A model generated the notes under the pieces. It was not told where the DNA came from and made no database searches. It saw only the letters and a program-made list of their open reading frames with translations. Below, in pieces: positions 34,877 to 44,019 of a stretch of 59,025 nucleotides of DNA. How positions within the stretch are numbered: position 1 is the stretch's first letter; every line of letters starts with the position of its first letter. The DNA comes from an uncultured Clostridia bacterium. Lineage in GTDB: Bacteria; Bacillota; Clostridia; TANB77; CAG-508. The stretch lies in assembly GCA_934169725.1 (NCBI GenBank), contig CAKPOF010000006.1:1-59025 (forward strand), in the 5' to 3' direction. The position numbers and the translations under genes were made by a program.

Positions 34877-35911
34877 ATGCTAAAAAGAGTTTTAAAGGTA
34901 TTGTTTGTAATTGTAGGTTCATTTGTAGGAGCCGGATTTGCATCTGGTCAGGAAATATATACTTTTTTCTATATTTACAATTATAAAGGAATTATAGGAA
35001 TAATTATTTCAAGTTTACTGATTGGAACAGTAATATATAAAACAATAGAACTATGTAGAATTTATGGCATAGATAATTACAAAGAATTTTTGGAAATATT
35101 TATAAAAAACAAGCAAGGTATTGAGATTTTTAATAATATAATTAACATTTTCATATTAGTAACTTTTTTTATAATGGTAGCAGGATTTGGAGCATATTTT
35201 GAACAACAATTAAAAATTGATAATCTGATAGGAAGTTCAATTATATCTGTTATATGTCTTTTAGTATTTATTAATGATATATCTGGTTTAGTAAAAGTAA
35301 ATGAATATTTAGTTCCAATATTAATAATTTGTTTAGTAATTGTAGGGACAAATGTTATTGATTTTAAATATGTAGGAGATTTTTTTAGAAGTAGAGAAGA
35401 ATTTAAATGTGGAAAATGGATATTAGATAGTGTGTTATATAGTGGATATAATATAATATTACTTATACCTGTACTTATTTCTATAAAAAAGTTTGTGAAA
35501 AATAAAAAAGAAAATTTAATAATATCAATATTAACAGTTGCAGGTATTATTTTTTTAGGAATTATGGTTTTTTGTATGTTAACACAAATAGATATTAATA
35601 TAAATAATTTAGAAATGCCAGTGGTGTATATAGCGTCAAAAAAATCTGAAATTTACGAAAAATTATATGGAATAGTTATATTAAGTTCTATATTAACTAC
35701 AAGTGTATCTTTAGGAACAGGATTGTTAAAAAATATATGTGTTAAATCTAAAAAACAGTATCTAAAAATTTCAATATTAATATGTCTTACATCAATAATA
35801 GTTTCAAATATTGGATTTGCTAAGTTGATAAATTTGCTATATCCGATATTTGGATATATAGGAATTATGCAAATAATAAAATTAATATTTCTTAAAATTA
35901 CTGATATATAG
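34877..35911 (+). CDS. YkvI-family membrane protein (LeuT-fold transporter-like)
   Basis: This 344-residue integral membrane protein has about ten helices. VIVGSFVGAGFASGQEIYTF near the N-terminus is the conserved first helix of the YkvI family, whose unwound Gly-rich segment resembles LeuT-type amino-acid transporters. No substrate is known. ATG at 34877 follows GAGG by 9 nt; the frame opens 15 nt earlier inside the terminator. Confidence 0.85.
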   Translation: MLKRVLKVLFVIVGSFVGAGFASGQEIYTFFYIYNYKGIIGIIISSLLIGTVIYKTIELCRIYGIDNYKEFLEIFIKNKQGIEIFNNIINIFILVTFFIMVAGFGAYFEQQLKIDNLIGSSIISVICLLVFINDISGLVKVNEYLVPILIICLVIVGTNVIDFKYVGDFFRSREEFKCGKWILDSVLYSGYNIILLIPVLISIKKFVKNKKENLIISILTVAGIIFLGIMVFCMLTQIDININNLEMPVVYIASKKSEIYEKLYGIVILSSILTTSVSLGTGLLKNICVKSKKQYLKISILICLTSIIVSNIGFAKLINLLYPIFGYIGIMQIIKLIFLKITDI

Positions 35912-36004
35912 TTTTCGTTATTATAGTAAAGATAAATGCTTTTTTCTTGATTTTTCAGTTGTGGTATAGTAAAATAGCAATAACAAAAGATAAGGAGAAG
36001 CAAA

Positions 36005-37183
36005 ATGAAAGATTATTGGATGGAAAATGAAAATAAAAAAATAAATTCAAAAAAAATAGTTGCGTCTGTAATAATATCTATTATAGTTGTTCTTTGTATA
36101 ATAATATCAATTTGTTATGTAGCTAATAAAGAATTTAGAAATTGGATAGATATACAAATTTTAAATAAAGAAATATCACAGGAAAAGGTAACAACAATAG
36201 ATTTAGATGAAGGCCAGACTTCAAATGTATATGCATTTTATAAATACATAGGTGTGTTAAATAAAAATAAATTTGATGTTTATGGTAGTACAGGAAATCA
36301 AGAAACAAGTTTGGATGTTCAAATAACAAATCCATTATTTAATTCATCAAATAGATTTTTAGCAATAGGAGAACAAAAAGGTCAGAAAGTATATTTAATA
36401 GAAGATAAAAAGGTTGTTTGGGATAAACAGGTAGAAGGAAATATATCACAAGTGTATGTGAATAAAAATGGATATGTTGCTGTTACAATAACAGGAACAA
36501 GCTACAAAAGCGTTATTCAAGTAATAGATCCATCAGGAAATGTATTATTTAATACATATTTATCTTCAACAATATCAGTAGATGTATCAATATCTAATGA
36601 TAATAAATATCTAGCAATTGCTGAAGTGGATACATCTGGTACAATTTTACAATCTAATGTTAGAGTTATATCTGTTGAAAAAGCTAAAACAGATCCAACA
36701 AATTCTGAAGAAGAAAATTATAAAAGTGAGGCAAATAAATTAATTGTAAATATAGAATATCAAAATAAAAATAAAATAGTATGTATGTATGAAGATGCAG
36801 TAAGTATTATGGATAACAATAAAGAAGAAAATTTATTTGAAAATAAGGATAAAAAAATTATAGCGCAATCAATAAAATTAGACGGCAAAATTGCAACTAT
36901 TCAAGAAGAGTCTTCAGGTATTTTTTCAGCAAATTCAATAGTAAATATTATTGATACTGAAAATCAAGAAAAAAAAGAATATACAGTTAATACAACAATA
37001 AAAGAAATGTACTCAAAGGGAGATATAATAGCATTAAACTTAGGTACAGAAGTTGAATTTATTAATACAAGTGGCTGGTTGGTAAAAAGATATGTAGCTA
37101 GTCAAGAAGTAACCAAAGTTACATTATCAAAAAATATTGCTGGAATAATATATAGAGATAAAGTTGAAATAATAAATTTATAG
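36005..37183 (+). CDS. DUF5711 membrane-anchored beta-propeller-like protein
   Basis: This 392-residue protein has one N-terminal membrane helix (about residues 18-42, IVASVIISIIVVLCIIISIC) and a large extracytoplasmic region with WD/PQQ-like strand repeats (FLAIGEQKGQKVYLIEDKKV; YLAIAEVDTSGTILQSNVRV). These characterise DUF5711. Function unknown; probably an envelope sensor or scaffold. AAGGAG precedes the ATG. It is 9 nt from cvpA. Confidence 0.8.
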   Translation: MKDYWMENENKKINSKKIVASVIISIIVVLCIIISICYVANKEFRNWIDIQILNKEISQEKVTTIDLDEGQTSNVYAFYKYIGVLNKNKFDVYGSTGNQETSLDVQITNPLFNSSNRFLAIGEQKGQKVYLIEDKKVVWDKQVEGNISQVYVNKNGYVAVTITGTSYKSVIQVIDPSGNVLFNTYLSSTISVDVSISNDNKYLAIAEVDTSGTILQSNVRVISVEKAKTDPTNSEEENYKSEANKLIVNIEYQNKNKIVCMYEDAVSIMDNNKEENLFENKDKKIIAQSIKLDGKIATIQEESSGIFSANSIVNIIDTENQEKKEYTVNTTIKEMYSKGDIIALNLGTEVEFINTSGWLVKRYVASQEVTKVTLSKNIAGIIYRDKVEIINL

Positions 37184-37192
37184 GAGGGCAAA

Positions 37193-37807
37193 ATGGGAAT
37201 TATAATAGATTTAGTAATAATAGTAATAATATTACTATCAACATATTTAGCATATAAAAAAGGTTTGATATCATTAGCAGTACAGTTAATAGCTATTATT
37301 ATATCTTTAGCTATAACATTAGTTTTATATAAACCTGTAACTAATGTAGTTGTAAATGTAACAAATATTGATGAAACAATACAAGATGCTATACTAAAAA
37401 AAGCTAATACAATGATATCAGAAAATAATGAAAAATCAGATAAAATAATAGAGACGATTCAAAGTAATATGTTACCTGAAACAGCAGAAGTAATAGCTGT
37501 TAATATAATACAAGGAGCTGTTATAATAATTTTATATATTGTTGGAAGGGTAATTTTAAGGTTTGTTTCGATTATAGCAAATATTGTTTCAAAAATACCA
37601 ATAATAAGTCAAATTAATAAAACAGGAGGAATAATATATGGATTATTAAGAGGTATTATAATTGTATATGCAATATTATTAATAATAAATTTAAGCGGAA
37701 CTATAAATCCACAAAATCCTGTATATACTGACTTAGAAGAATCGTATATAGGAAAGACAATGGCGACAAACAATATATTAAATGTTTTATTTAATAAAAT
37801 TAAATAA
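37193..37807 (+). CDS. cvpA: CvpA-family membrane protein
   Basis: This 204-residue protein with four helices starts IIDLVIIVIILLSTYLAYKK GLISL, the CvpA/colicin V production signature, and closes with GGIIYGLLRGIIIVYAILLI. Family members are tied to envelope homeostasis. AGGAGG at the end of the DUF5711 gene serves it, so the two are co-transcribed. Confidence 0.85.
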   Translation: MGIIIDLVIIVIILLSTYLAYKKGLISLAVQLIAIIISLAITLVLYKPVTNVVVNVTNIDETIQDAILKKANTMISENNEKSDKIIETIQSNMLPETAEVIAVNIIQGAVIIILYIVGRVILRFVSIIANIVSKIPIISQINKTGGIIYGLLRGIIIVYAILLIINLSGTINPQNPVYTDLEESYIGKTMATNNILNVLFNKIK

Positions 37808-37878
37808 ATTAGAATACTGTATAAATAATGAAATTTTTAAATGTTAAAAATACATATAAATAAATGATAATAAAAGGT

Positions 37879-37909
37879 AAAGACAAATTTTAGTAATTTG
37901 TCTTTATTT
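37879..37909 (+). terminator. Terminator after cvpA
   Basis: A perfect 11-bp stem AAAGACAAATT/AATTTGTCTTT with a 5-nt loop and T-rich tail. Confidence 0.8.
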
Positions 37910-37910
37910 G

Positions 37911-37939
37911 TTGATTTTTTGTGATAAATTTGCTATACT
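37911..37939 (+). promoter_or_regulatory. Promoter of the LCP gene
   Basis: TTGATT (37911-37916), 17 bp, TATACT (37934-37939), about 30 bp before the GTG start. Confidence 0.65.
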
Positions 37940-37969
37940 TATTTCATGATTTTTAGGAGTGGATTATAA

Positions 37970-39343
37970 GTGAATGATAAAAATAACAAAAGCAAAGAAA
38001 GTAAAAATAAAACAAAACAAATAAAGAAAAAAAATAAAATATGGAAAAAAGTAATATTAATTATAATAGGTATACTACTAATAGCAGGAGGAGTTTTTGC
38101 ATATAAAGTACATGTAAATGGTGGAGGAACAAAAGGAATTTTGTCAACCGTATTAGATACAAAAAAAGATGTAGGAGAATTTCAATGCTTAGTATTAGGG
38201 ATTAGTACAGATGAAGAAGGTGCACTATTAACAGATACAATAATGATAGCATCATATAATCCCAAAACACAAAAAGCTGCATTAATATCTGTACCACGAG
38301 ATTCATATACAGGGAAAAATACAGCTAAAGCAACAGCATATGAAAAAATAAATGCATTATATAGTAGGAATGAAAATCCGCAAACTGTTTTAGATGCTGT
38401 AAATAATTTAACAGGGTTAAATTTACAATATTATGTAATAGTAAAAACAGAAGGATTTATAAAATTAGTTGATGCAATTGGGGGAGTTACATTTAATGTA
38501 CCTATAGATATGAATTATGATGATCCATCACAAGATTTACATATACATTTAAAAGCAGGTGAACAAGAGTTAGATGGAGACAAGGCAGAACAGGTTGTAA
38601 GATTTAGACATAATAATAATGGAACATCATATCCAATAGAATATGGTAATAATGATTTAGGAAGAATGAGAACACAAAGAGAATTTATAATGGCTGTATT
38701 AAAACAAACAGCAAAAGTAGACAATGTCACAAAACTAAAACAAATTTTAAATGTAGCAGAAGAAAATGTAATTACTAATATAGATTTTAATTTAGCTAAA
38801 GACTATATTCCATATATTGTAGAATTTAATACAGATAATTTAGAAACTGCAGCTTTACCAGGAACAACACCAGATTGGTCAAAAACAAATAATGTAAGTA
38901 TTTTTGTTGTTGATAAAGTAGGTGCTAAAAAATTAATACAAGAGATGTTTTATGAAGTAGATGGTGAAGATACATCAGAGGATTATGAAAATACAATAAG
39001 TAATACAACAACTAATTCTACAAGTACAAAAACATCAAATACAATATCATCAACAAGTACAAATTCAAGTTCAAATGTAAAAATTGAAATATTAAATGGA
39101 ACTAGTGATGGTAAGGTTCTTCAAAACTTAGTAACTAAATTAAAAAATAAAGGATATAATGTAACTAGAACTGGAACGACAACAGCTACAAGCAAAACAG
39201 TTATAATAAATAAAACAAATGTAAATACATCAATAATTAGTAATATAAAAAATGTTATTGGTTTAGGAACAATTTCAAATAGTGAAACAGGTTCATCAGG
39301 AAAAGCTGATGTAACAATAATTATAGGTAAAGATTATGAATAA
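37970..39343 (+). CDS. LytR-CpsA-Psr family protein with LytR_C domain
   Basis: This 457-residue type II membrane protein has a lysine-rich cytoplasmic start, a membrane helix (about residues 25-47) and the LCP catalytic domain (LVLGISTDEEGALLTDTIMI; ISVPRDSY with the catalytic Arg; GGVTFNVPIDMNY; RFRHNNNGTSYP; DLGRMRTQREFI). A Ser/Thr/Asn-rich linker and a C-terminal LytR_C domain (VKIEILNGTSDGKVLQNLVT) follow. LCP enzymes transfer anionic glycopolymers such as teichoic acid to peptidoglycan. GTG start after GGAGTGG. Confidence 0.93.
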   Translation: MNDKNNKSKESKNKTKQIKKKNKIWKKVILIIIGILLIAGGVFAYKVHVNGGGTKGILSTVLDTKKDVGEFQCLVLGISTDEEGALLTDTIMIASYNPKTQKAALISVPRDSYTGKNTAKATAYEKINALYSRNENPQTVLDAVNNLTGLNLQYYVIVKTEGFIKLVDAIGGVTFNVPIDMNYDDPSQDLHIHLKAGEQELDGDKAEQVVRFRHNNNGTSYPIEYGNNDLGRMRTQREFIMAVLKQTAKVDNVTKLKQILNVAEENVITNIDFNLAKDYIPYIVEFNTDNLETAALPGTTPDWSKTNNVSIFVVDKVGAKKLIQEMFYEVDGEDTSEDYENTISNTTTNSTSTKTSNTISSTSTNSSSNVKIEILNGTSDGKVLQNLVTKLKNKGYNVTRTGTTTATSKTVIINKTNVNTSIISNIKNVIGLGTISNSETGSSGKADVTIIIGKDYE

Positions 39344-39345
39344 AT

Positions 39346-39378
39346 AAAAAGGGGCAATAAAATTTATTGCCTCTTTTT
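39346..39378 (+). terminator. Terminator after the LCP gene
   Basis: The stem AAAAAGGGGCAATAA/TTATTGCCTCTTTTT ends in a T run, 3 nt after the stop codon. Confidence 0.85.
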
Positions 39379-39403
39379 ATTTTATATAAAGTGATATTAG
39401 ATT

Positions 39404-39600
39404 GTTACAATTTATGGCTCAAAATATTTAACTTATAGTTTAATAATATATTGTTTTGAAATACCGCGTAAGCGATCAAACGAACGTTAGTGAGTGCGAG
39501 TTGGAGCAAACTACATACTAGTAAATTTAATATGTGGTTTGCGACACCAAGGTATGAAAAAAATAATATATTATTAAATTTAAAAAATGTGAATTGTAAC
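39404..39600 (-). mobile_element. MITE, copy B, with 8-bp target duplication
   Basis: A 197-bp non-coding element with terminal inverted repeats GTTACAATTTA...TGAATTGTAAC, subterminal AATAATATATT arms and a GC-rich core almost identical to the reverse complement of copy A (30586-30762). It is flanked by exact 8-bp direct repeats ATTAGATT (39396-39403 and 39601-39608). Ends and duplication length fit mobilisation by an IS66-type transposase. Confidence 0.85.
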
Positions 39601-39622
39601 ATTAGATTTTGTTCTCTATATA

Positions 39623-40876
39623 TTAAGATTCCATTGATTGATTTTCTGTCTTTTCTTTAGGAAAAAATATTTTAAGTGTAATTAACAATGCAATAAATAA
39701 ACCTCCAATTTCTAAAATAAATTGATATAAATTAGATTTTTCTACATTGTGTGTAGCAACTAAATCTGATTCATATTGTATGCCATCAATAGAATAGGTT
39801 GCTTTTCCAAGAATATCACCTTGTGTAATAGGTGCAGAAATATCAGAATTTAATTTGATTTCAGGTGTATAATTTGTATTTTTATCAGAATTATTTACTA
39901 ATACATTTATACTGCTTGAAAAAGCTAAATTTAAAGATTTTGTATCATATGTTGCATTATTAACGTCAACTTCTGTAATAATATCACCAGTATTGGAAAT
40001 ATTTTTTATAGAAAAATTATTAAATCCATATTCATATAAAGTTTTAGATTCAGAAAATCTAGTAGAAATGTTATTAACAGTAGAACCACCTAATACAACA
40101 CATATTAATTCCATATTATTTTTATAGGCACAAGAAACTAAACATTCACCAGCTTCTGTAGTAAAACCAGTTTTTCCAACAGTAACAAAACTGTAATAGT
40201 TTGAATTATCAGGAATGATAAGTTCATTAGTAGAAGAATATGAACGTGCTTCTGATTTATTTGTAGCTGGAATTGAACAAGATGCACTACCAGCAATTTT
40301 TCTAAAAGTATCATTTTTTAAACAATATTTCATAATAATAGATAAATCATAGGCAGATGTATAGTGATTTTCATTTTGTAAGCCATACGTATTAGTAAAA
40401 TGAGTGTTATTTAATCCAAGTTCATTGACTTTTGTATTCATCATAGATACAAAACTATCTATTGAACCACCTACATATTCTGCTAAAACATTTGCAGCAT
40501 CATTTGCAGAATGCACAAGAAGTAGTTCTAGCAATTCTTCAACAGTAAGTTCTTCTCCACCATCAATATTTGCAGTAACATAACCATTAGGAATTGATGA
40601 AATGGCATCATAACTTGCCGTTACTGTTTCATTTAATGAACAATGTTCTAACACAATGATTGCTGTTACAATTTTTGTTGTACTAGCTGGAAACATTTTT
40701 TCATTCATATTTTTACTATATAAAATTTTATCAGATTTATTATCAATCAAAATTGCAGCCCTAGAAATTAAGTTAGGCTCATTTGAATCATTAGTTGCAC
40801 CAAATACATAAATAGTATTTGATAATAACAATAAATTAATAAAAAACAAAATTAAAATCTTTTTAAAAAACTTCAT
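39623..40876 (-). CDS. dacF: D-alanyl-D-alanine carboxypeptidase (DacF-type PBP)
   Basis: This 417-residue class C low-molecular-weight penicillin-binding protein has a signal peptide (KKILILFFINLLLLSNTIYV FGA), the catalytic SxxK in MFPASTTKIVTAIIVLEH, SxN in LLVHSANDAANVLAEYVGG and KTG in TVGKTGFTTEAGECLVS. A PBP5_C-like domain and a C-terminal membrane anchor (QFILEIGGLFIALLITLKIF) follow. It trims the terminal D-Ala of murein pentapeptides. Length fits the DacF/DacB group. Confidence 0.93.
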   Translation of the reverse strand: MKFFKKILILFFINLLLLSNTIYVFGATNDSNEPNLISRAAILIDNKSDKILYSKNMNEKMFPASTTKIVTAIIVLEHCSLNETVTASYDAISSIPNGYVTANIDGGEELTVEELLELLLVHSANDAANVLAEYVGGSIDSFVSMMNTKVNELGLNNTHFTNTYGLQNENHYTSAYDLSIIMKYCLKNDTFRKIAGSASCSIPATNKSEARSYSSTNELIIPDNSNYYSFVTVGKTGFTTEAGECLVSCAYKNNMELICVVLGGSTVNNISTRFSESKTLYEYGFNNFSIKNISNTGDIITEVDVNNATYDTKSLNLAFSSSINVLVNNSDKNTNYTPEIKLNSDISAPITQGDILGKATYSIDGIQYESDLVATHNVEKSNLYQFILEIGGLFIALLITLKIFFPKEKTENQSMES

Positions 40877-41074
40877 TAAAAAACTCCTAAAATATTAAGT
40901 ATTAATTTCAATAGTAATAATATATAGTATTTTGTCGTATTTTGCAATTATTTTTTGAAATTAGTAAGTTAAATCATATAAATATGTTAAAAGTTAGATT
41001 TTCCAATAATTAACTTAAAAATAATTTATTTTATAAATTATGGGAAAATAAAAAATATAAAGGAGAGTTAAAAA

Positions 41075-41731
41075 ATGCAAGAATTTAACAAAAAAACAAA
41101 AATAATAATTAGTGCTATAATAATTATAGGTGGTATATTAATAATATATACAATCAATAAAGAACAAAATTATGAATTAGACGAAAATGCAATAGTAGAA
41201 ACAAAAGCTGAAGAAAGTAAAGAAACGGAAGTAGAAAAAGAAAAAATTATTATACATATATCAGGTGCAGTAAAAAAAGAGGGGATTGTCGAGTTAGAAG
41301 AAAACAGTAGAATTTCAGATGCAATAGAAAAGGCAGAAGGGATAAAAGAAAATGCAGATTTACAAAAAATAAATTTAGCATATAAATTGGAAGATGGAAT
41401 GAAAATATACATACCAGAAAAAGGTGAAAAAAAAGATGAAAATGAAATAAGCGAAAATATAAAGATTACAGAAAAAGAAGATAAATACATAATTCAATCA
41501 AATAACAATACAGAAAATAACAACAAAAAAGAAACAACTAAAGTAAATATAAATACAGCAAATCAATCTGAATTAGAAAGTTTGCCAGGAATAGGAGCAT
41601 CAACTGCGATAAAAATAATTGAATATAGAAAAGAAAATGGAAAATTTTCAAAAATAGAAGATATAAAAGGAGTAAAAGGAATTGGAAATGCCAAATATGA
41701 AAAAATAAAAAATTTGATATATATAAAATAA
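41075..41731 (+). CDS. comEA: ComEA-family DNA-binding protein
   Basis: This 218-residue protein has an N-terminal membrane helix (about residues 9-28), an SLBB-like domain (IIIHISGAVKKEGIVELEEN), a linker rich in Glu/Asn, and two C-terminal helix-hairpin-helix motifs (VNINTANQSELESLPGIGAS; FSKIEDIKGVKGIGNAKYEK). ComEA binds incoming DNA on the outer face of the membrane in competence. No other com gene is nearby. ATG after AAAGGAGAG. Confidence 0.9.
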   Translation: MQEFNKKTKIIISAIIIIGGILIIYTINKEQNYELDENAIVETKAEESKETEVEKEKIIIHISGAVKKEGIVELEENSRISDAIEKAEGIKENADLQKINLAYKLEDGMKIYIPEKGEKKDENEISENIKITEKEDKYIIQSNNNTENNNKKETTKVNINTANQSELESLPGIGASTAIKIIEYRKENGKFSKIEDIKGVKGIGNAKYEKIKNLIYIK

Positions 41732-41747
41732 TATAAATATACATTTA

Positions 41748-41792
41748 TTGACAAAAAAAAGAATATGTAGTAATATGTTAGCGTAAACTAAC
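41748..41792 (+). promoter_or_regulatory. Promoter and probable operator of the DtxR-family gene
   Basis: TTGACA (41748-41753), 17 bp, TAATAT (41771-41776), followed immediately by the dyad GTTAGCGTAAACTAAC (41777-41792). The dyad at the transcription start suits autorepression by the metal-dependent regulator encoded downstream. Confidence 0.7.
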
Positions 41793-41804
41793 AAGGAGGA
41801 AAAA

Positions 41805-42263
41805 ATGAAATTAACAGGTTCCCAAGAAGAATATTTGAAAACAATATACATATTAGAAAAAAACATTGGTAAGATTAGAGTTACAGATATAGCAAAGAAA
41901 TTGAAAATAACTAAGCCAAGTGTTAATAGAGCTATAAAGCATTTACGAGATATAAATTTAATAGAATATGAAGTATATGGCGATATAAATTTAACATATC
42001 AGGGAGAAGAATTGGCAAAAGAAATAATAAAAAAACATGATATTATAAAAATGTTTTTAGTTGATATTCTTGGAATAGAAGATAAAGATGCAGAAGAAGA
42101 AGCAAAATCAATGAAACATGCGATGTCACCAGATACTACTAAAAAATTAGAAAAATATATAAGTAAAATAATGGATTTAGGGGATTTAGAATGTGAATAT
42201 AATGAAGATGATCCTAAATGTAAAGATTGTATAAAAATGACAATAAAAAATAAATTATTATAA
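41805..42263 (+). CDS. DtxR/MntR-family metal-dependent regulator
   Basis: This 152-residue protein has an N-terminal winged helix (SQEEYLKTIYILEKNIGKIR; VTDIAKKLKITKPSVNRAIK) and a metal-binding/dimerisation domain (HDIIKMFLVDILGIEDKDAE; EEAKSMKHAMSPDTTKKLEK). There is no SH3 domain, so it is MntR/SirR-like in size. The tail has a Cys cluster (CEYNEDDPKCKDC) that might bind metal. It probably senses Fe2+ or Mn2+. Confidence 0.9.
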   Translation: MKLTGSQEEYLKTIYILEKNIGKIRVTDIAKKLKITKPSVNRAIKHLRDINLIEYEVYGDINLTYQGEELAKEIIKKHDIIKMFLVDILGIEDKDAEEEAKSMKHAMSPDTTKKLEKYISKIMDLGDLECEYNEDDPKCKDCIKMTIKNKLL

Positions 42264-42355
42264 TAAACTTAAGTTTACATCTTAATTAAATATTCAAGAT
42301 AAATATGTTAAGAAAATTTTTTAATGTTTTTGTTTTGTTAAATAGCAGGAAATTA

Positions 42356-42412
42356 TTGACAATAGTAATGACATGATGTATAATTAAACATGCAGTTAAC
42401 GTAAATAGTAAC
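42356..42412 (+). promoter_or_regulatory. Promoter of 42433 with a DtxR-like half-site
   Basis: TTGACA (42356-42361), 17 bp, TATAAT (42379-42384). The element GTTAACGTAAATAGTAAC (42395-42412) over the start region shares the TTA(G/A)CGTAAA core of the operator at 41777-41792, suggesting shared control. Confidence 0.55.
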
Positions 42413-42432
42413 GATATAAAGGAGGGGTTATT

Positions 42433-43263
42433 ATGAATAAAAAAATAAGTAAAATAGTATCAACAAGTTTAATCATAGCTGTAGGAGCAATTAGTATAGG
42501 AATGATGCCAGTTAAGGTAGAAGCTGCAAATACAACAACAAATAATTCAAATGTAAAGCCAGGATATAAGTTAATTATAAATAGAGGACCAAGAGTATCA
42601 ACAGATAGTACTAATGAAAAGAAAGTTATCTTTAATTTGAAAGACAATAATGGAATATCAAAAATAGTTGTAAAAAAATACAACACTACAACAAAAAAAT
42701 GGGATGACATAACAAGTAATAAAGGTGTATCAATCTCTAAAGATAAGACACAATTAACAATAAATGCAAGTTTAATAGGTAAAAAAGGAAGGAGTGCAAA
42801 AATATATATAGCAACATATGATAATAGTGCTAAAACAAATTATTCAAAAAGACATTATGTAGTAAAAAGATTAAAAAAAGTAAATGATAAAAAATATTTT
42901 TTAATAAATTCAGCACCTAGAATTTCAATATCAGAAAATGATTTTAAGGATGCAACAAAAACTGCTAAAGAAGCTTTAAAACAAGGAACTATTGGATTAG
43001 TAATTAGAGATAATAATGGAGTTCAAAAATTAACAGTATGTGATATGAATAACAATAACAAAGTATTTGATGAAATTAAATTTGATGGAAAAAATACAAG
43101 TGAGCCAGTAGAATTAAAAGCATTAAAAAATTTAAAAGTAAAAGACGGAAACTATAGAATAATGCTTGAAACAACAGATTCTAAAGGAACAAAACACAAA
43201 GAAACAGTTAAAATAAGTGCTAAATATTATAAAAATCCAAAAATTGATAAAGCGGTTGAATAA
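42433..43263 (+). CDS. Secreted protein with Ig-like repeats
   Basis: This 276-residue protein has a clear signal peptide (KIVSTSLIIAVGAISIGMMP ...VEAA). Two similar beta-rich modules follow: RVSTDSTNEKKVIFNLKDNN GISKIVVKKY and PRISISENDFKDA...GLVIRDNNGVQKLTV. Each reads as a bacterial Ig-like domain with a D-NNG turn. There is no cell-wall sorting signal. Family uncertain; probably a surface or secreted structural protein. GGAGG before the ATG. Confidence 0.65.
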   Translation: MNKKISKIVSTSLIIAVGAISIGMMPVKVEAANTTTNNSNVKPGYKLIINRGPRVSTDSTNEKKVIFNLKDNNGISKIVVKKYNTTTKKWDDITSNKGVSISKDKTQLTINASLIGKKGRSAKIYIATYDNSAKTNYSKRHYVVKRLKKVNDKKYFLINSAPRISISENDFKDATKTAKEALKQGTIGLVIRDNNGVQKLTVCDMNNNNKVFDEIKFDGKNTSEPVELKALKNLKVKDGNYRIMLETTDSKGTKHKETVKISAKYYKNPKIDKAVE

Positions 43264-43279
43264 TAAAGAAAATAAAAAT

Positions 43280-43309
43280 AAATAGGAGGAAAGCCTCCTA
43301 TTTGTTTTT
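43280..43309 (+). terminator. Rho-independent terminator
   Basis: The stem AAATAGGAGG/CCTCCTATTT is followed by GTTTTTG. Confidence 0.85.
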
Positions 43310-43452
43310 GGTTAATAATATTTTGAATAAATTTTGAAATTTAAAATAATAAAAATTACAGTATTATTACAAATATAAAAATTGTGTAGAAAAAAAGATA
43401 AATATATGTTATAACTATAATGTAACATAAAATAAAATGTAAGGGTGAATAT

Positions 43453-43980
43453 ATGAAAAAAATAAAAATAACAGCGATAATCTTTATTTTATTACTATAT
43501 TTTTTCACTATAAAAACATATGCTGATTATGATATAGAAAATTATTCTGAAACGGTAGATGAACAACAAATATCAAACGAAGAAAATGATACTGGTGATG
43601 AAACAGATGAAAGTTCAGAAGATAATAATGACGAACAAGAAGCAGTAAGTGGTGATGAACAAGATGATAATGAGGAAAATTTAGAAAATGGTGATAATGA
43701 AGAGGATACCGACGAGGAAGAACCTGAAGATGAAGAAATAGATAATACTCAAGGCAATGATGGAGATGCAGAACAATCAGAACAGCAAGAACAAAGCGAA
43801 AAATTAAATTCAAAAATTGAAACTATAAATCAAAATCCAACTCAAGTAGATTCAACAACTAATATGAAAAATATGCCATATACAGGGCAAAATGATAAGT
43901 GGATAGTAGGAATAATTATGGTAATGATTTTAAATATAGGGGTAATGACTTACAAGATAAATAAAAATAAAGATATATAA
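43453..43980 (+). CDS. Acidic cell-wall-anchored protein with MPYTG sorting motif
   Basis: This 175-residue protein has a signal peptide (residues 1-24, ITAIIFILLLYFFTIKTYA) and an extremely acidic low-complexity region (about residues 27-115, Glu/Asp/Asn/Gln). A sortase-type signal closes it: MPYTGQND, membrane helix WIVGIIMVMILNIGVMTY and basic tail KINKNKDI. It would be attached to the wall by a sortase. It has no catalytic domain; a Ca2+-binding or spacer role is possible. Confidence 0.75.
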   Translation: MKKIKITAIIFILLLYFFTIKTYADYDIENYSETVDEQQISNEENDTGDETDESSEDNNDEQEAVSGDEQDDNEENLENGDNEEDTDEEEPEDEEIDNTQGNDGDAEQSEQQEQSEKLNSKIETINQNPTQVDSTTNMKNMPYTGQNDKWIVGIIMVMILNIGVMTYKINKNKDI

Positions 43981-44019
43981 ATAAATTTATATAAATTACA
44001 AAAGAAAGGAAGGATAAAT

